The position numbers and the translations under genes are program-made. Shown one piece after another: positions 38,001 through 53,000 of a stretch of DNA of 64,000 nucleotides. Numbering within the stretch: the stretch's first letter is position 1; the number at the start of each line of letters is the position of its first letter. Origin of the DNA: Apus apus (taxonomy: Eukaryota; Chordata; Aves; Apodiformes; Apodidae). The notes beneath the pieces are model-generated. The model was not told the DNA's origin, searched no databases, and saw nothing but the letters and a program-made list of their open reading frames with translations. The stretch spans positions 6,723,659 through 6,787,658 of the forward strand of contig NC_067283.1 in assembly GCF_020740795.1 (NCBI RefSeq), given 5' to 3'.

Positions 38001-41000
38001 AGCCTATTTCTAGTAACTGGGTCTCCTGAACACCTAAAAAAATAGTGCAAAAGCTACTCGGCATGTGTTCTGCTTTTGTTTTAACACAGCATAATTTAAG
38101 CAACTCCTCCAGTTTAAAACCAATCTAAAAGTAGCAGTATCTAATCCTCATAAAACTAAATTTGACAAACTGCTATACTTGGAAGGCATTTCTGTTGAGA
38201 AGCAAGGAAAGGGAGAAATAATGTTCAATTATTGCAAAGAAAACTAGGATCTTGGGTGGAATTAGCTGAATTTGGTTTGACTAACAGATTGGACATCCTT
38301 CCCATGACAAAAGGATGGTCTCAATGTTATTGAGATCCATATTCTACCCTCACCTATTAACACTCTTAATGCCACACTACAACAGGAGCAGTGGATGCTG
38401 TAATTCAAGCACAGTGATTGAGGGCTATCGTTGGATTTGTTCTCTTGAGAGCAATTTAACTGCTATGTTTGCAGACAACATTCTCAATTTCAGTTACACT
38501 GATCTGATAATAAACCCCAATTAAGAGTAATATAAAACACTGCACACAGTAGCAGACTGAAACAATGAAAACTAATTTAGTCTTGGAAGATTTTACATGA
38601 AGGTAAAAGCAAATCATATATATTGACCACAAAAAGCACGTTTAAAGCTTGGCAACTGAAGACTTTCCAAGGCACTACTGAAGTCTAACACAATTTCCAT
38701 TACACCATATCATCTACATTTGGGAATCTACTAGATCCTATGACATTATCCTTACTGGACAAATACGCTCTCATAATGGTTGCCAATCGCATTAGTTGCT
38801 TTTGGACATGAGCATATTCTTCATGCTCCTTTATACTCTTCTTATAAACAAGAAGTACAAACAAAAAACCTTCATATTTAAATTTAGACTCAACACCTTT
38901 CTACTCAGTGGAAGACTTTCAATGACACGAGTAACCAATGCTCTGGATGAACTAGCTTATGGTAGAACTATTTTCAAGAATTAAACACTTCGGATAGAGA
39001 CTGCCCACTTGCAGTACTTAGACCACACTATGCTTATATTTTGCTATAGCTGAAGGAGATATTAAAAAAAAACAGTTTTCCAGTTCCAAAACCCTATTCT
39101 TGCTTCATCATACAAGGCTCTTGGCTTATACCACATTTGACTTTTTATTACTATAAGCATACTTAGCAAGTAATTTTTTAAAAAAGACATTCTAAAAAAA
39201 CCCAAATAATCATGAAGTACAAGGATTAAAGTGATGCAAGGGAAGTTTGGCTTAATAGTTATAATTACATATGCAGTGCATTCCTTCATTAACTGCAACA
39301 CTTCCAGGATTTATTTTTCCAGGAGGAAGGAATAAAATGTTACACAGACATAATTTTGGGAATTTCCAACAGCATAACAATCATCTTGCTGACTTTTGTT
39401 TAACATTGATTTTTCACTGCCCAGCCTCTCCCTTTGCTGCCTCCTATCAGTTGTGCCAGTTTATTCAAGATACAAAGCTAAAAACCCCAGACAAACACAA
39501 AAAAGAGGAACCAGCACACAATCTTGTAAGAGCTGCTTTGTTTCAAACCAAGGTCCTCGATACCATTTTCAGATACATCTAACAGTGCAACTAAAGGTGT
39601 CATCCTCCATTAGTTTACAGAGAACATTCCACTTCAAACTGTTACTCCAGCAAGGAGAAGGAGAGAAAAGGGAAAAAAACAACTGTGCACATCTGAAACA
39701 ATCCTAGTAAGGACAGATTTAAGACTATGCATCCCAGCTACTTTCTGAAAGTGTGTGTTTTGGACACCACTTAGAGAGCATATGAAATTTCAAGCTACTT
39801 CTTCTTCAGCTATAGGCTTATGAAACTGTTACCCAAAGTTCATGCTTCCAGAGTCCTTGCCAATACCAGCACATTAAGCACTCCATTTTAAAACAAAGTT
39901 AACCGTTCCTACTTCAGGCCTACACTACATTATCTTCCTTCAAGATAATAAGAACTATGTTAAGCACAGATCACCACTGAAATTTTTGCCTCCTAAGAAG
40001 GATCTTCAACTGAAAGACTTGACTGCTACCATCTGTCTGTGCTAAGTCTGGAAACTGAATACTAGAAAGAAGCTGCAGCCAACAGAAAATGTTGCATGTA
40101 GCATCCAGCTGTATTAATTACTGCTTTCCTTCAAACAGTGAAAGAGGAGGAAACAAAACCAGACAAAACCAGTGTTCCAACACTCTCCTCCTGAACTCCT
40201 CCAAACTTTGTAACAAGCTTTCCAGTAATGATGTGTTTGTGATCACAAGATGATGCCTGCTTTCCTAGATGAGCAACAGGGAAGCTCTCCAGTCTTGGAT
40301 CCAGCCAGGTATCCCCTCAGGCAAAGTGCATGAAACAGTATCCTACTGAACCAAGGCTTCCAAGGGGACACAAGAAATTTAAAACCTAGGTCATTAACAC
40401 CCTGCTGCCCTGTCTCAGCCCATGCCCAAGAAGCAGGCAGGGCCATGTAAACAACAGCTTGCCTTGAACTTTGCCCCACAAGGTTTTATTCCAGGCCTTT
40501 GACCTATGCTCGTGGACAGAGAGGAAAATGAAGTTGACCATTTAGCTCCTATCTCCTCTTTCCCCAGAAAGATCAGGCAACGTTTTCAGAGAGAATTACA
40601 ACATAAACATAATGTCCATGAGGCAGGGGCCAGAGAACTGCATGCAACTGTGTTTACCGATGTGCTAACTCCATCTCAGAGCACTGTGGGCAGGACCACA
40701 TGGGGACATACTGCAGTTTGGTTGGGGATCTGCAATTCCCACATTTCAGCCTTAAAGGGCAAGAGAGCCTGGCACCACCAGCAAAGACCTGTTTAATTGA
40801 TTACTCAAGGGTGCACATCTCAACAAAAGCTCAGCTCAAATATGCGGTCATTTGGAAAAAATGCAAATGTTTTTTACTTTGCTAAGCTTGTAAGCAGCCT
40901 CCATGCTAGTACTTTTAGTGTTTCCAGTGTCTTCCAGTTTTAGGAATTTAAACATCTGTTGAGACTAAAAGAATGTGTCAAGAACAGAGCATGGCAAAGT

Positions 41001-44000
41001 CTGCTGGAAGCAGTTCACCTAACTGATGGAGAACTGTGATTTTAAGATGAAAAAGCATTTGCAAAATCTTAGTGGAGGAGATTATGGTTTAACCTTATCA
41101 CTCCATTTGGAATCAGAGAGCTTAAAATTACTAGAAAGAAATAAATGAACAAAATAAGGGCAATACTGGGGCAGGGCAACAGGTTGACTCCTTCAGCTGT
41201 ACTTGCTATGGTAACTCAAAGCATCAGATATTCTCATAGAGGAGTTGTAAGCAAAATCCTCAATGTTTACTGACTCTCCCTCTCCCTGGAGAAACAAGAC
41301 AGAAGAGTTGGAAGGAATGGGTTTTACAAGTGTTTAGAGTAAGTCCCAGGTGGCCCAAAGTTCAACTCTGAACTAATCAAAGGGTATCTGAATACACAAT
41401 TCATTATTTGTGGTATTACACAGACTGGTACAGAAAAGTTTTCCACTGTCAAAACAGAAAAGGACCAGAAAGAGCCATTTCAAAAAATAAAGCTCTGGTA
41501 TTTCTGCTGATACAACAGAACACTTGCTACATAAAGTGTAACATCCCAAAACAATCTGACTCGTGCAGTCATAGCACATCAGTTTCAAATGGCATTGCAA
41601 TTGTCAAGGAAAAACAATTGCCAAAATGACTTTTTACTCATCCTTTTACTTTTTGGACAAGAGCTGTGGTATTTAATCTAGCCTTAAAATTCAAGCTTTA
41701 CAACACTAGGCACTTTACCAAGAAAATGAGTAACTGAGCATGGGTGGGCTCATGAGCAGCTGGCCTCCCCAAAGAGGCTGGGCCCTCTCTTTGGTGTACC
41801 ACCACCTGCCTGCCTTCCCCTCCACACATCCTCATTCTTCTCGCAACGGGCGGAGAGAAAGCCCAGATGAAACACTCATCTGCAGCCTACTTCCCCCCAA
41901 AATCCGGAGATAGGAATGATGCAACTGGCCAGCCAGCAAGTCAAACAACAGCTCCACAAGCAAGGCATTGTGCAAGCTCGATTCTGCAGCTGCCCTCTAA
42001 CGTGGCATCTCCACGATGACAGCCACTGGCAGCACAGTGCAGTTTCTCTCAACAGGAAGAATTTCTCAATACTCAAAATCATCTGCAGAAGCAATGAGTA
42101 AACAGTTTGATGGGGTCACAAACAACAACTACTGAAGAGTTGTAATTCTCTGTTCTGTTAGAATTTTAGATGCACAGTTTCTTTAACTCATCTTTTTCCA
42201 TGAAAACTTATGTACTTTGCTTAATTAATAATCGAACACTTAACCCCATTTAATCCACTCCTACCTCAAGTCTAGCATCTTATCAAAGTTAGTCTCTACA
42301 TAGATCTGCACAATTTTACCTACAAAACAAACTAGTTCACGCTTTTTCACAAGAGGGTTCAAGAAATTTCATTATGAAATACTGTCAGTCATATTAAATT
42401 AGGTAATACTTACTGCAAACCCAGCCTTCAACATCTCACACACAGTCATGCTCAACTTAATACGCTTCACAGAGACGAAGTTCTCATACTCAAAGTTGCA
42501 CTTGATTTAATTTGAATGTTGACAACTTATCTCCTTTAATCCAGAATACCAAGATGCATGAAATGGAGACCCCAGCACTACCACAGAAAAGACTAGAGAA
42601 CAGAAAGGGACAGAATAACTTCTTCGAGTAGATGCAGGGTTAACTGGGTAGTAAAGTGAATTATAGCATCACTTATAAGCAAAAACATTTTCACAAGATA
42701 GTACAGTATCTCAGAACCCACCACTAGCTCATCACTCACTCAGGTTTCATCATTAGCAACTTTCTGCAGTTAATTAAGATTTTTCCCCTAGGTACTAATT
42801 ATGGCTACGTAGTTGCTATTTTGCTGACCATTGCTATGTAGTTTGGTGAATCACTGTAATGACTACAAAAATTATACATCTGGGTTGATAAAAAATTCTG
42901 TTTGTAAACCTATGGAGACATTAATATAACGAGTAGTTTGTGTTTTACTTAGATGCAACTTAATTCTACTAGTAGACTTTTAATCTTAAGGAATTATAAC
43001 TTATAAACATGTACTTTGAGCCAGTTTTATCCATTTTATAGTGACTTCCTTACAATGGCAACATTATGACACCAGGATAAAGACAATTATTTCCTGATGC
43101 TTACAGAGAAAACTCTTGATGACACACAGAGCTCCACTGGTGCACTTGCTCATGTGATACTCATGCTCAATTTGCAACACAAAGAGTGGTGCCACTCCTC
43201 CTCCCTCCAAGTGTTGTCTGAGCTTTCCCAAGGAAAGACTAAAGGATTTCCGCTTACTACCCTTTAGGAGCAAAAGCCTGAGGATATAAGAGACCTTTTG
43301 GTATAGCAGTGAAGAGATCTTAATGACAAACCAAACAGCAGATCAGCATCTCAGGACCACAAAAACTCTTAACTTCTACAGCACTCTATCCCATTACTAC
43401 AATCACTCCCTGCCTTCTCCTGGTCTATTTTGTATCAGGATAAAAATAAATAAATATGGCAGCCTAAGGCAAGGTATTGTAGCAAGAACCACTCCTGCTG
43501 TAGAAGAGGTTCACATGACAGTCTGTAATATCAAGAACACAGGCCTGCAGGGAGAAAAGGACACATGCTTGTTTCCCTTCCTTCTGCATTGCACAATCTT
43601 CTTGAGGTTTATCAAAGGTATTCCTCTGCAAGCCCAGAAGAACTCTGCAAAGCAGTCATTTAGAAAGGAACTTAGATTGCTTCCTTTTCTTCAGATTTCA
43701 AAGCAGTTGGTCAAACTGCTGGCAGCAACAAGCCTTCAAAACACAAATCAAGAATCCTAATAATGCCATCTAGATAATATTTTTTGTAAGGAAAACAAGA
43801 GGAGAGCATCTGCTTTATTCCCCCACCCAGCAGCAATGATCACTCCTCAATGTCCATTTGCCCTTTGTTGCAATATATGAGATAACAAGGTAAACCAATT
43901 TTAATTCCACACACTTACTATCAGCTGTCAAAGATGGAAGAGCTGTTACAAGGCTTAAAAAAGATCCCAAACACTTCTGTGACACACACCTCACCTGGTC

Positions 44001-47000
44001 ATGGTATACACACATAGATGGGTGTATCCAAGATGCTTTAAATATGCCAGGGGAACTGCATCCTGGGCTCTCCTAATGGCAAGGGAATTCAGACATTCAC
44101 ATCCGAGACAGTCAACCAACACGTCCTCAGATAAATTCCATCCATTTATTACCTTCCGAACTCTTGCAGAAACTGTGCATCCCTGCAGCAGCTTCCCACA
44201 GCCCCATGCCTAAAATATTTCAGGTGGCCACAGAAATTCAGAGGCAATTTGACTAATCAGGCATGTGCTGCTAGCCTAATTAGGAAATGTATTCCTGAAC
44301 TAAAGGCTAGGCAGTACAACTTCACAGATACATTGCACTTCCAAGGCAAAGCTTATTAAGCTTAAAGATCTGACCCTAATGTTCCAGTTTATGACATACT
44401 TAAGGGGAAAGAGCCTGAACTTTGTACTGATTTCCTTCTAAAGAGGCAAAATTCAACTCATACTGCTGGGTAGAAGCCAAGTCCTCTCTCCCTATGCACA
44501 CACTTCAAGCAGCTAATTAGGTATCTGAATAAACTTGACCTTTCCTTGGATCACTGGGTATGTACAACATGAAACGTCTTTGAAAGATACTTTAAATAGC
44601 TGTCACTGTTCCCACATTAAATCAGCTTTAGAATGCTATGTCATCAGAAAAAAAAGTCTGTCTCTCACTCTACTGCATTCCATGCCTTCCCCTTTACCAT
44701 CTTCAAGGTTTTAGTCTGAATACAAGGCAATGAACTCCCAGCTTCCAGTCAGTTCTTTCTTGACACTAAGCTCATATATAACTTAAATTACCTTTCCACA
44801 AGTCAGAAACATCAGTTCTAGGTTTTAGCATGTCTTCAAGAAGTGAATCCTTCCAACTGCAGTTACCAGCAACAGCTCTCCATCTGCTGCACAGACACTG
44901 CCCTAACTGCACCTGCAGCACAGTGGAATTTCATGGCAGAAGCCAATGAACTCCACTCTCTGCACACCACAGGGGATAAAACAGATGTTTAAGTTTACCG
45001 GGGAGTTGCAGTCATCGTTTTCCCTTTTTTTTTTTTTTTCCATTTTTGTACAACTGGCTGAGTTAACACACACCACATTAAGTTACATTCCACTACCTGG
45101 TACAGCAGCATGCCATCAAACTATCCAGAGTGAACAGGTACAGATTAGGATTTTAAATTTAATATTCTGATTAGAAAACAGGATTAACTCTTCTTTCCTC
45201 TTCCTTTCACTGCAAATTTCACTTACGTTTTTAGACCACCTGATCTAAGTAAATAACAAAGAAAGATTTAATAGCACAGAACCTGTACCAAGATGAAAGG
45301 ACTCAAGTCTTTCAATAGACTGATTTCACGGAAATGCAGGTCTTGCCTAATGACCTTCTTTATAAGGATCTTTATGAGGACTGAAGCCATAGCATCCACT
45401 ATTGCCAACACTGTGGCCACCATACCTCACTGTTGCTTACAACCACCACCAAACAGGGTTTCTGAAAACAGTGACATCTTCCTGGTGCCCCTTTGAAAAG
45501 GTAAGTCTAAGAGCTTCACCCTGAGCATACTGTAATGCCAAGTAAACTGTTGGAAACACAGCTGGAATAGTGAGAAATGGACCCTCTTGGCAATACTACT
45601 GAAAAGCATATCACAGAGGGCCCCAAGAATCTTCTTGGAATTGCAAGAACGATAGTGAGGTATGTATTTCTTTCTTGTTGTAGGATGACAGAACGCAAGT
45701 ACCTGATGAAATCCTGACAGGACAGTCATGGCAATATCCTCTCTTTGTAACGTCACCTAAGCAAGTAATGTGACACATATCCAACAACTGTAGCTAAGAA
45801 ACATTAGTCTTACTCTGCGGGGAGGTCCACAGAGCTCTCTACCAACCTGTAGCAAAATCTGAAGATATTATTTGTCCCAACAAAGGCAAGCTATTTTTAC
45901 AACATACTAAACATATACATCAAACTGCATAATAATCACTAGAAGATCACAGCAACAAAAGGCAGCAGGATGCATTGACTATGAAGCAGTCAATGTATGA
46001 GGCTTTTCATGTCTCCACTGACGGTCCAGAAATCTGACTTTCACAGGAAGAGTGCTGCTACTGGCATTAACATCAGCACACAGCACTATTCATCTGCTAC
46101 AACCTACACTAGTGGAAGTTCCCAAAGCTGCATGAAGCATTAGGAACTGCAGCACTAACCCTGAAAACACTAACATTCTTTAGCACAGAACAGAGAAGGT
46201 GGTCTGTAGGGATACTGACAAAGATTAGCGTTGATTCTCTCTTCTACCAGTGGAGCAAGACACTGTCAACTCCATCACACCTCTGTCAAAAGATATATAG
46301 GTAGACACTGAGATGGTCTTGACTAATGATCACAGAGTTGAGCCCTGACCACAATTCTCCAGTGCCAGCACAAGGCTGCCATGGATCTACATATAACCAT
46401 GCCAACACAAAAACCAGTACGCCTGAACTGCACCCTCCTCTACAAAAATAGTCTCATCACCATCAGATTCAGATTAACTTTTGATGAGTTACGATTGTCT
46501 CTCCCCGAATGAAATTCTAGATCTTATTTGAATTAACTTTATAGGCATATCCCATGTTCCTTGTGCTCAACACGTGAAGTTCCTCCTCTGTATTAGTCAG
46601 GGCTGAAGAAAGCCACAATCTCTTAAACGTCATCTTCATACCATAGCACTTTATACAGCTAGTCATTAACCCCTCCCCACTAACTCTGACTGCAAGCCCT
46701 CTTCATTAACACACCTAATAAGATCAATGTAACAGAGTAGCTTCTGACTAGAGAGAACAATCTGTAAACAGTAAGGAAGGTTCAAATAATACACCAAAAT
46801 CACAGCATGACAGATGTGGGTAAGGCACCAGGGAAAAAGAAAAAAAAGACTCTGGGGTAAGGACAACACCATGCAGAGTATCAGGAATCATTAGAGCCAC
46901 CAATCTTGGGAAATATTAAGAGAATTTATGCCAAAGATCTGTCAGGTACAAGATTACTTAGTTGATTTTGCCACAGAGCAGAGAAGACAGTAATCCTTGT

Positions 47001-50000
47001 TTACTATAGCATACTATGAAGTTCTTACTTGTCATGACAATCACTGAGCTTTCTTACCTTCCTAACCAGTGTGCACTGATCTGTTGCCTCACAAAGTACT
47101 TCAAATGAAGAGTTTTCAGCTAGGAATCATACTTTCCTATTCTCCATTTTTATACTATATTGTACAAAATGTCACAATGTAGAAAACTCTGATCTTTGCA
47201 AGGAAGACCAACACCACTGTAGAATAAATTGAGAAAAACCACCCCAAAACAAAGAACTCACCCCACTCCCACCTTCCCCCAAACACTTGAAAACAGCCCA
47301 GGGAGATCTGAGAATGAGACTTGCAGCATGACATAAAATTATTTTCATTTATACCGTTTTTCGCAAGTGAAGTGTCTTCCAGCCAGTCCAGCACCTGAGG
47401 AAGCACTTGCTGGATTTTTCACTTTCCAGCACTCCGATATCACAACCACACAACCTGGACAAAGAGTTCAGTATCAAACTGTTTAAGTTTAAATGGTTTA
47501 AGGTAACCTAACTTCAGGCTGACCTTCAAGATACAGAGCTGTGCATTTTGTTTGTCTGCTCTGCAAGTCTTTGCACATCAACACAAACACAATTCTTAAA
47601 TTGCAATTGTGACTATTACTGTCATTATCCAGCTAAATCATAAATTAATCTAGCTAGCCCTAAATTCACTTATATTTTAAACAGTATTTAAGAAATTAAG
47701 TACATCACATCTACTTGGGAGACATGGATAAAATGTTAATTATTTCAGGTGAACAGGTCAAAGGCTAAAATTCACCATAGATAGAGCAAAGACTTTCAGA
47801 GGTTGCTTAATTCCTTAACCTGGCTATTTGGGAAATAATCCATATATTCATTTTTGGCTTCCTCAATTACAAGCTACAAGAACCGGGGAGACATGGCCCA
47901 GCTTTCCTCATTATAAGCTGCCCTTAAAACTTGGGTCCATACAACCCTTTCCATACTGTCCCTTTCTGCCTTAACAACCCCAACCTTAAAACGCTTTAAA
48001 CCCTTGGGATGTACAGCCCATGCCCATAAAAGCAGATGAATGCCAAAAAACAGGATTATCTGGACCATCTTCAGAAAAAAGGAACATTCTCCTGCACTCT
48101 TATCATTAGCTATAAATTGTATATCAGATAATGGCTTTTTAAGATCATCATCTTTTTGCCTGAAAATACAAAGAATTTAAAGAATTTTGAAAGCCTTTTT
48201 CTACAAACAGGAAAAAAGTTAAAACCAGCACAACAAACACCTTTCTTCAGAATTTACGCACCAGTGTCAAACCATGCAGACAAAGCAGGAAACCTATTAG
48301 CAATGGACAGTTCCAAGAAAATAATGCAGAAGAAGGTACTGCAGCAAACTAAGAAACACAGTGCTTGTTAACATGCATGTTCCAAAGCAGAAACTTCCAA
48401 ATCTAACATGTTAATTTTGAAACATATTTTAAATACAAAAAAATTGTTATTAATGGAGGACCAACCCTTCCAGCAAAATACACTTTCCTGCATTTTGTCA
48501 AATGCTTAGTTGTTTTGACAGTTTGTAGGACAGATTTAATAGAGTTTTCCTCCATATTATGCATCCCAGCTCTTCTGTATATGGCAAGAGTACCTTTAGA
48601 GGAGGTCACATACAGTGAATGAAGTTGGGCAATACAATCTGACAAGCAGTTGAAGCTAGACAGATGTATGCCACTTAACTCTGGAGACAATGTTGTCAAG
48701 AGACACTTTGATATTGTAATATCGTATTATACTTTAACATGTTCACACTCACACACTGAAGACCACCCGTGTATTCCCTCTTTCTCTGAATTAAAATTCA
48801 TTTAACTCAATACTCCACAGAAAACAAGTACCTTGCCAAGATTTGTCACACATGCTGTTCCAGTTCCTGTAATCTAAAATACCCAAGAATTCTGAGAACC
48901 ATTCCGGAAGTACTAACTTCTCATTCTTTAATATTAAAAAAAAGAGAGCTGAAAGGAAAGTTCACTCCTTAATGGGTAATATATCAGGGCACTGTGATTT
49001 CTTCAGTTGGTATCTATTTAATATAGAAGCACCATAACTTTTTGAAACAAACCTTCTGAGTGCCACACATTAGGGTCTTTTCTCCTGAAAAGGCCTTCAA
49101 AAATAATTCATTTGGTCTTATGTCTCAAAAGAGTAATATTTGGCCATTATCCACAAACTCTTCTCTTGGATTTCATCCAAATCAAACTGCCATAAATTTC
49201 CTCCTCTTGTTCTAGATGCAAGTACTCCAACGAACGTAAGAAGCCCCTAAAGAAATTCCAAGTAGACTTCCCTTTTGCAGGAGCCCCCAAGACTCAAGCT
49301 ATTCTTTTCTTGTCCAACCTGTATCTTGATTGGCCTATCATGTTTGATAGGACAAAATCTTCACTTTGAGAACTTTTATCATCTGTTTACACCACTACCT
49401 TTTTTAGTATTGTCTCAGCCCACATCCTTATAACTAAACTTAAAATTTCCATTTACAGTGAACAAAGTGCACACAGTAAACAGAAGAACCACCACTGCAT
49501 CTAAACACATGAAGTAGCTCAGTCAACTCAATGCTGCAACAATGTCAATAAATACTTAAAACTAAAGTCTGAGTCAACCAGGTTAAGGAGTCAACCAGTA
49601 TTTGCAGGAAACATACTTTGTAGGGTATCTTAGCAAACACCAAAGATTATTCTGAAAAGCAAAAGAGCCTTTTGATTTGTTTCCACTGGTTTTCCAAGTA
49701 GGTAGTGATTCTGAATGCCTTGCACTTTGTTGCGCAATTGTACAGGTTGTAGCAAGGTGGTGTCAGTCTCTTTTCTCAAGTAATAAGCAATAGGACAAGA
49801 GGAAACAGCCGCAAGTTCTGCCAGGGAGGTTTATATTGGATATGAGGAAAAAATTATTCACTAAAAGGGTAATCGAGCATTGAAACAGGCTGCCCAGGGA
49901 AGTGGTTGAGTCACCATCCCTGGAGGTATTTAAAAGACATGAAGATGTGCCACTCAGTGACATGGTTTAGCAGTGGACTTGTCAGGACTCAATCTTAAAC

Positions 50001-53000
50001 ATCTATTCCAACCCAAATGACTCTATGATCACAGTCTGGAGCTTTGGCTTTGACCCACTGCAACATCTTTACTACCCAATGTTTCCAGAAAATTCCAGAT
50101 CATATCACTTGAAGCCTCATCTGAATTTGAAGACTTCAGAACAAGGTTTAGAGTTACACCAGGTCAAACGTCTTACCTTTCCTCGATTCTAAATGAAATT
50201 ATTATATTTGACTACAGAAGGTTATTTAAACAAGAATCCTGAAAAACCTGATTTCTTCCTGGTTCCTTAATGCACAGTTCACCACCTTTACAAGGCTATC
50301 TTTTTTCCATCAGAACTACTGAGGCTCAAAAGGCCCACAGTTGGAAGTTTACGAAACAGCATTCATGCTTATCTGGAGTGGCAGTGGAAAATAATTAAAA
50401 GATGTGGTTTCCTTGGAGGTCTGACTGAAGTAAAGTCCACGTGGCCACAAAGAGCCTGCTCCACTCTCCTCCAAACATCTCACACTGTTGACTACAGTCC
50501 CACCACCAGGGTTTTACTTGCAGAGCCAATCAGCTGAATGATACAAAAACTTTTCCTTTTGGTTGCTTTACTTTTGAAATAAGTAAATTCTGTGAGCTGG
50601 TGCCCAACCTTCCAACGTGCCAGTGCCAGCAGCAGGGTGGGGGCAGGAAGGAGCAGGTACCAGCCACAGTGCAGGACTGTTGTGACTTGTGCCAAGGGAA
50701 GCTCCACCCTGCATTTGCCTTCATTACCTGGCAATTAAAAAACAAACTGGCAGGGACGTCTCTTGAGAAAAGCAGCACATGGAAGCCTGTTTCAGTACTT
50801 TATTAAAAAACTGCCTCAGTTTACTTCCTTCTTACAAGTTAAATACAAGCATCTTTTCCACCAAAAAAACAATTCAGCATCCACCGTAGTTCGTATTTCT
50901 CAAGAACAAAATACAATCTTTAATGGCCTACATTAATGTGTGTTTGGTAAATTGTTAAAGGTCTGCTAAGCAACATATAACATGGATCCATACCCTTTCC
51001 TTTTCCCCCACCCCACACACCCTTATTTTCAGGATAGCTACCATCAGTGTGCAAGAGCCATACAGGAAAGCAAACATTCTGACCAGAACTGGGAGAGAAA
51101 TTGTAAGCAACACCCACTGCCCAAACTCAGGAAGCACATTTTAATTTCTCACAGTATCGAATTCAGAACAAATCTGCCATTCACTTCAAATATAGGCTTT
51201 GAAAAACAAAAGAAAGCCTCTCAAATCCTTAAGAAGACATATCCATAACTGACAAGGGCAGCTTCGTGCTCGTACACAGTGCTTCACGTCTGCAGCTTCC
51301 AATTCACAATCATTTGCCTTGACACCAAGAAATTTTGACTCATGCACGACTTGCAGAGCTTGAGTGCATTATGAACATCCCACAGAGAAGCTGTTTCAAT
51401 TTTGGATTGAATACACAAATTAAGTCAAGCAGTTTTTAATATACGCCCTTGAATGTCACCTTCAGGAGAGCTACAGGAAGTTAATCATAATCAGTAGTTT
51501 ATCACATTTTAGGCTGCTGTTCTAATCCCAAACGTGTGGTTATGCTAAGTTTCCGCAGCAGTGTGTACCGCAGAGATGGCTGGTTTGCCCAGAACCTATG
51601 CTTAAGGCAGTGTAGTATATCTAAATGAGGTGCTTCAGCTTTATATAGCTTATGAACTACAGGATCTATGTTTCATTTGGTTTCTCTGGTCCACTTTGAG
51701 TTGAGTAATCAAACACCAAAGCACGGAAACACACAAGCAAAAAACTGCAAGTGTTACCATTAAGAGATCAGAGTAGGCAATTTAAGAGTTAATCCTGGAA
51801 CGATGTCCTCAAATAACCCTACAGAGGCTTGATATTACAGCTGAACATGCTGCCTCTAGTGCTTCCAGCTACCGCTATCAAATGCTCTGTCGTAACTTTC
51901 ACTATTGAACAGCATAGTCACTTACACAGAAATGCAATTAAAGCTGGCATTTCCAGCCTCATTTCAGTCCCCTGGTAGTTGCAACCTTCCCTTTTAGCAG
52001 CACTGCTGCAACCTGGCAGAGCAAATGCAGTCCTAATGAGAGGAGCACTATGAAAATGATCTTGGCACTCACTGGGGACTCGGCAAAATTTTAACCTTAG
52101 GTATCAGCTGGATCCTGAACTGCTCAATTTTCCTGCTAAATCTCAGAATTTCCAATGTTGCAGACACAACCAATTCTGTAAACCAAATTACAGCACATGA
52201 CAGCAGTAATTTCTCCAGTCCTTCTCTCTTGACATTTACACGGGCAATTTATTGCCTACTAACGTTACCACTACCCTCCATCCAACATCAAAGGGATACC
52301 TCCTCAGGGTGGCAGACTACTGTGCGAACAGATGCTACCTTTCAGAAGCAAAAAGCAAAGCCTGAACTCCATTTTACAATATCAGCCTCCTAATACTCAA
52401 ATAACTCATGTTTTCAAAACCAGTAACTATGTTTTGTCCTAATGATCTTACAATTTGCAGGTACATATGAATTAAAAGTACTGCTTTTTCTGTCCCTCTT
52501 GGTTTCAGGTAAGGTGGAGGGGGTAGAAGCATTTTTTAGCTTAAACCTTTCCATATAAATTTAACCTTGGCAGATAATTTTTTTCCACTAAAGGCTTTTT
52601 TGCTCCCTGCATGCTGCAGTCACAGACCATGACTACTTCTGCCTGCAGTTTGGACTGCTCTCCACCTACAGAGAAGAGTTGATGCATAAACCTTAATTAA
52701 ATACAGTAAGTACTATTTAGCTGGGGAAGAAAATAGGTAAGGTACGACTAACTTAACTGTATTTCCCCCTCAGAGCTATAAATTGACTAGTAAAGTGTTT
52801 TCAGATCACCAGTCCAAATGTGTAAAATTCAGAAACAGAATTCCTGTTTCTGAAAGTGTATTTGTAGTATCAACAGCACAAGTTGCATGAACAGCAAAAA
52901 ACAAATCAGGCTTGAGATAGTGACCTGCGTCTGAAGCAGCTGATCCAAACAACACCTCCCTGCTTATCTTAAATCCATCGGTTCAATGTAATACAAACAA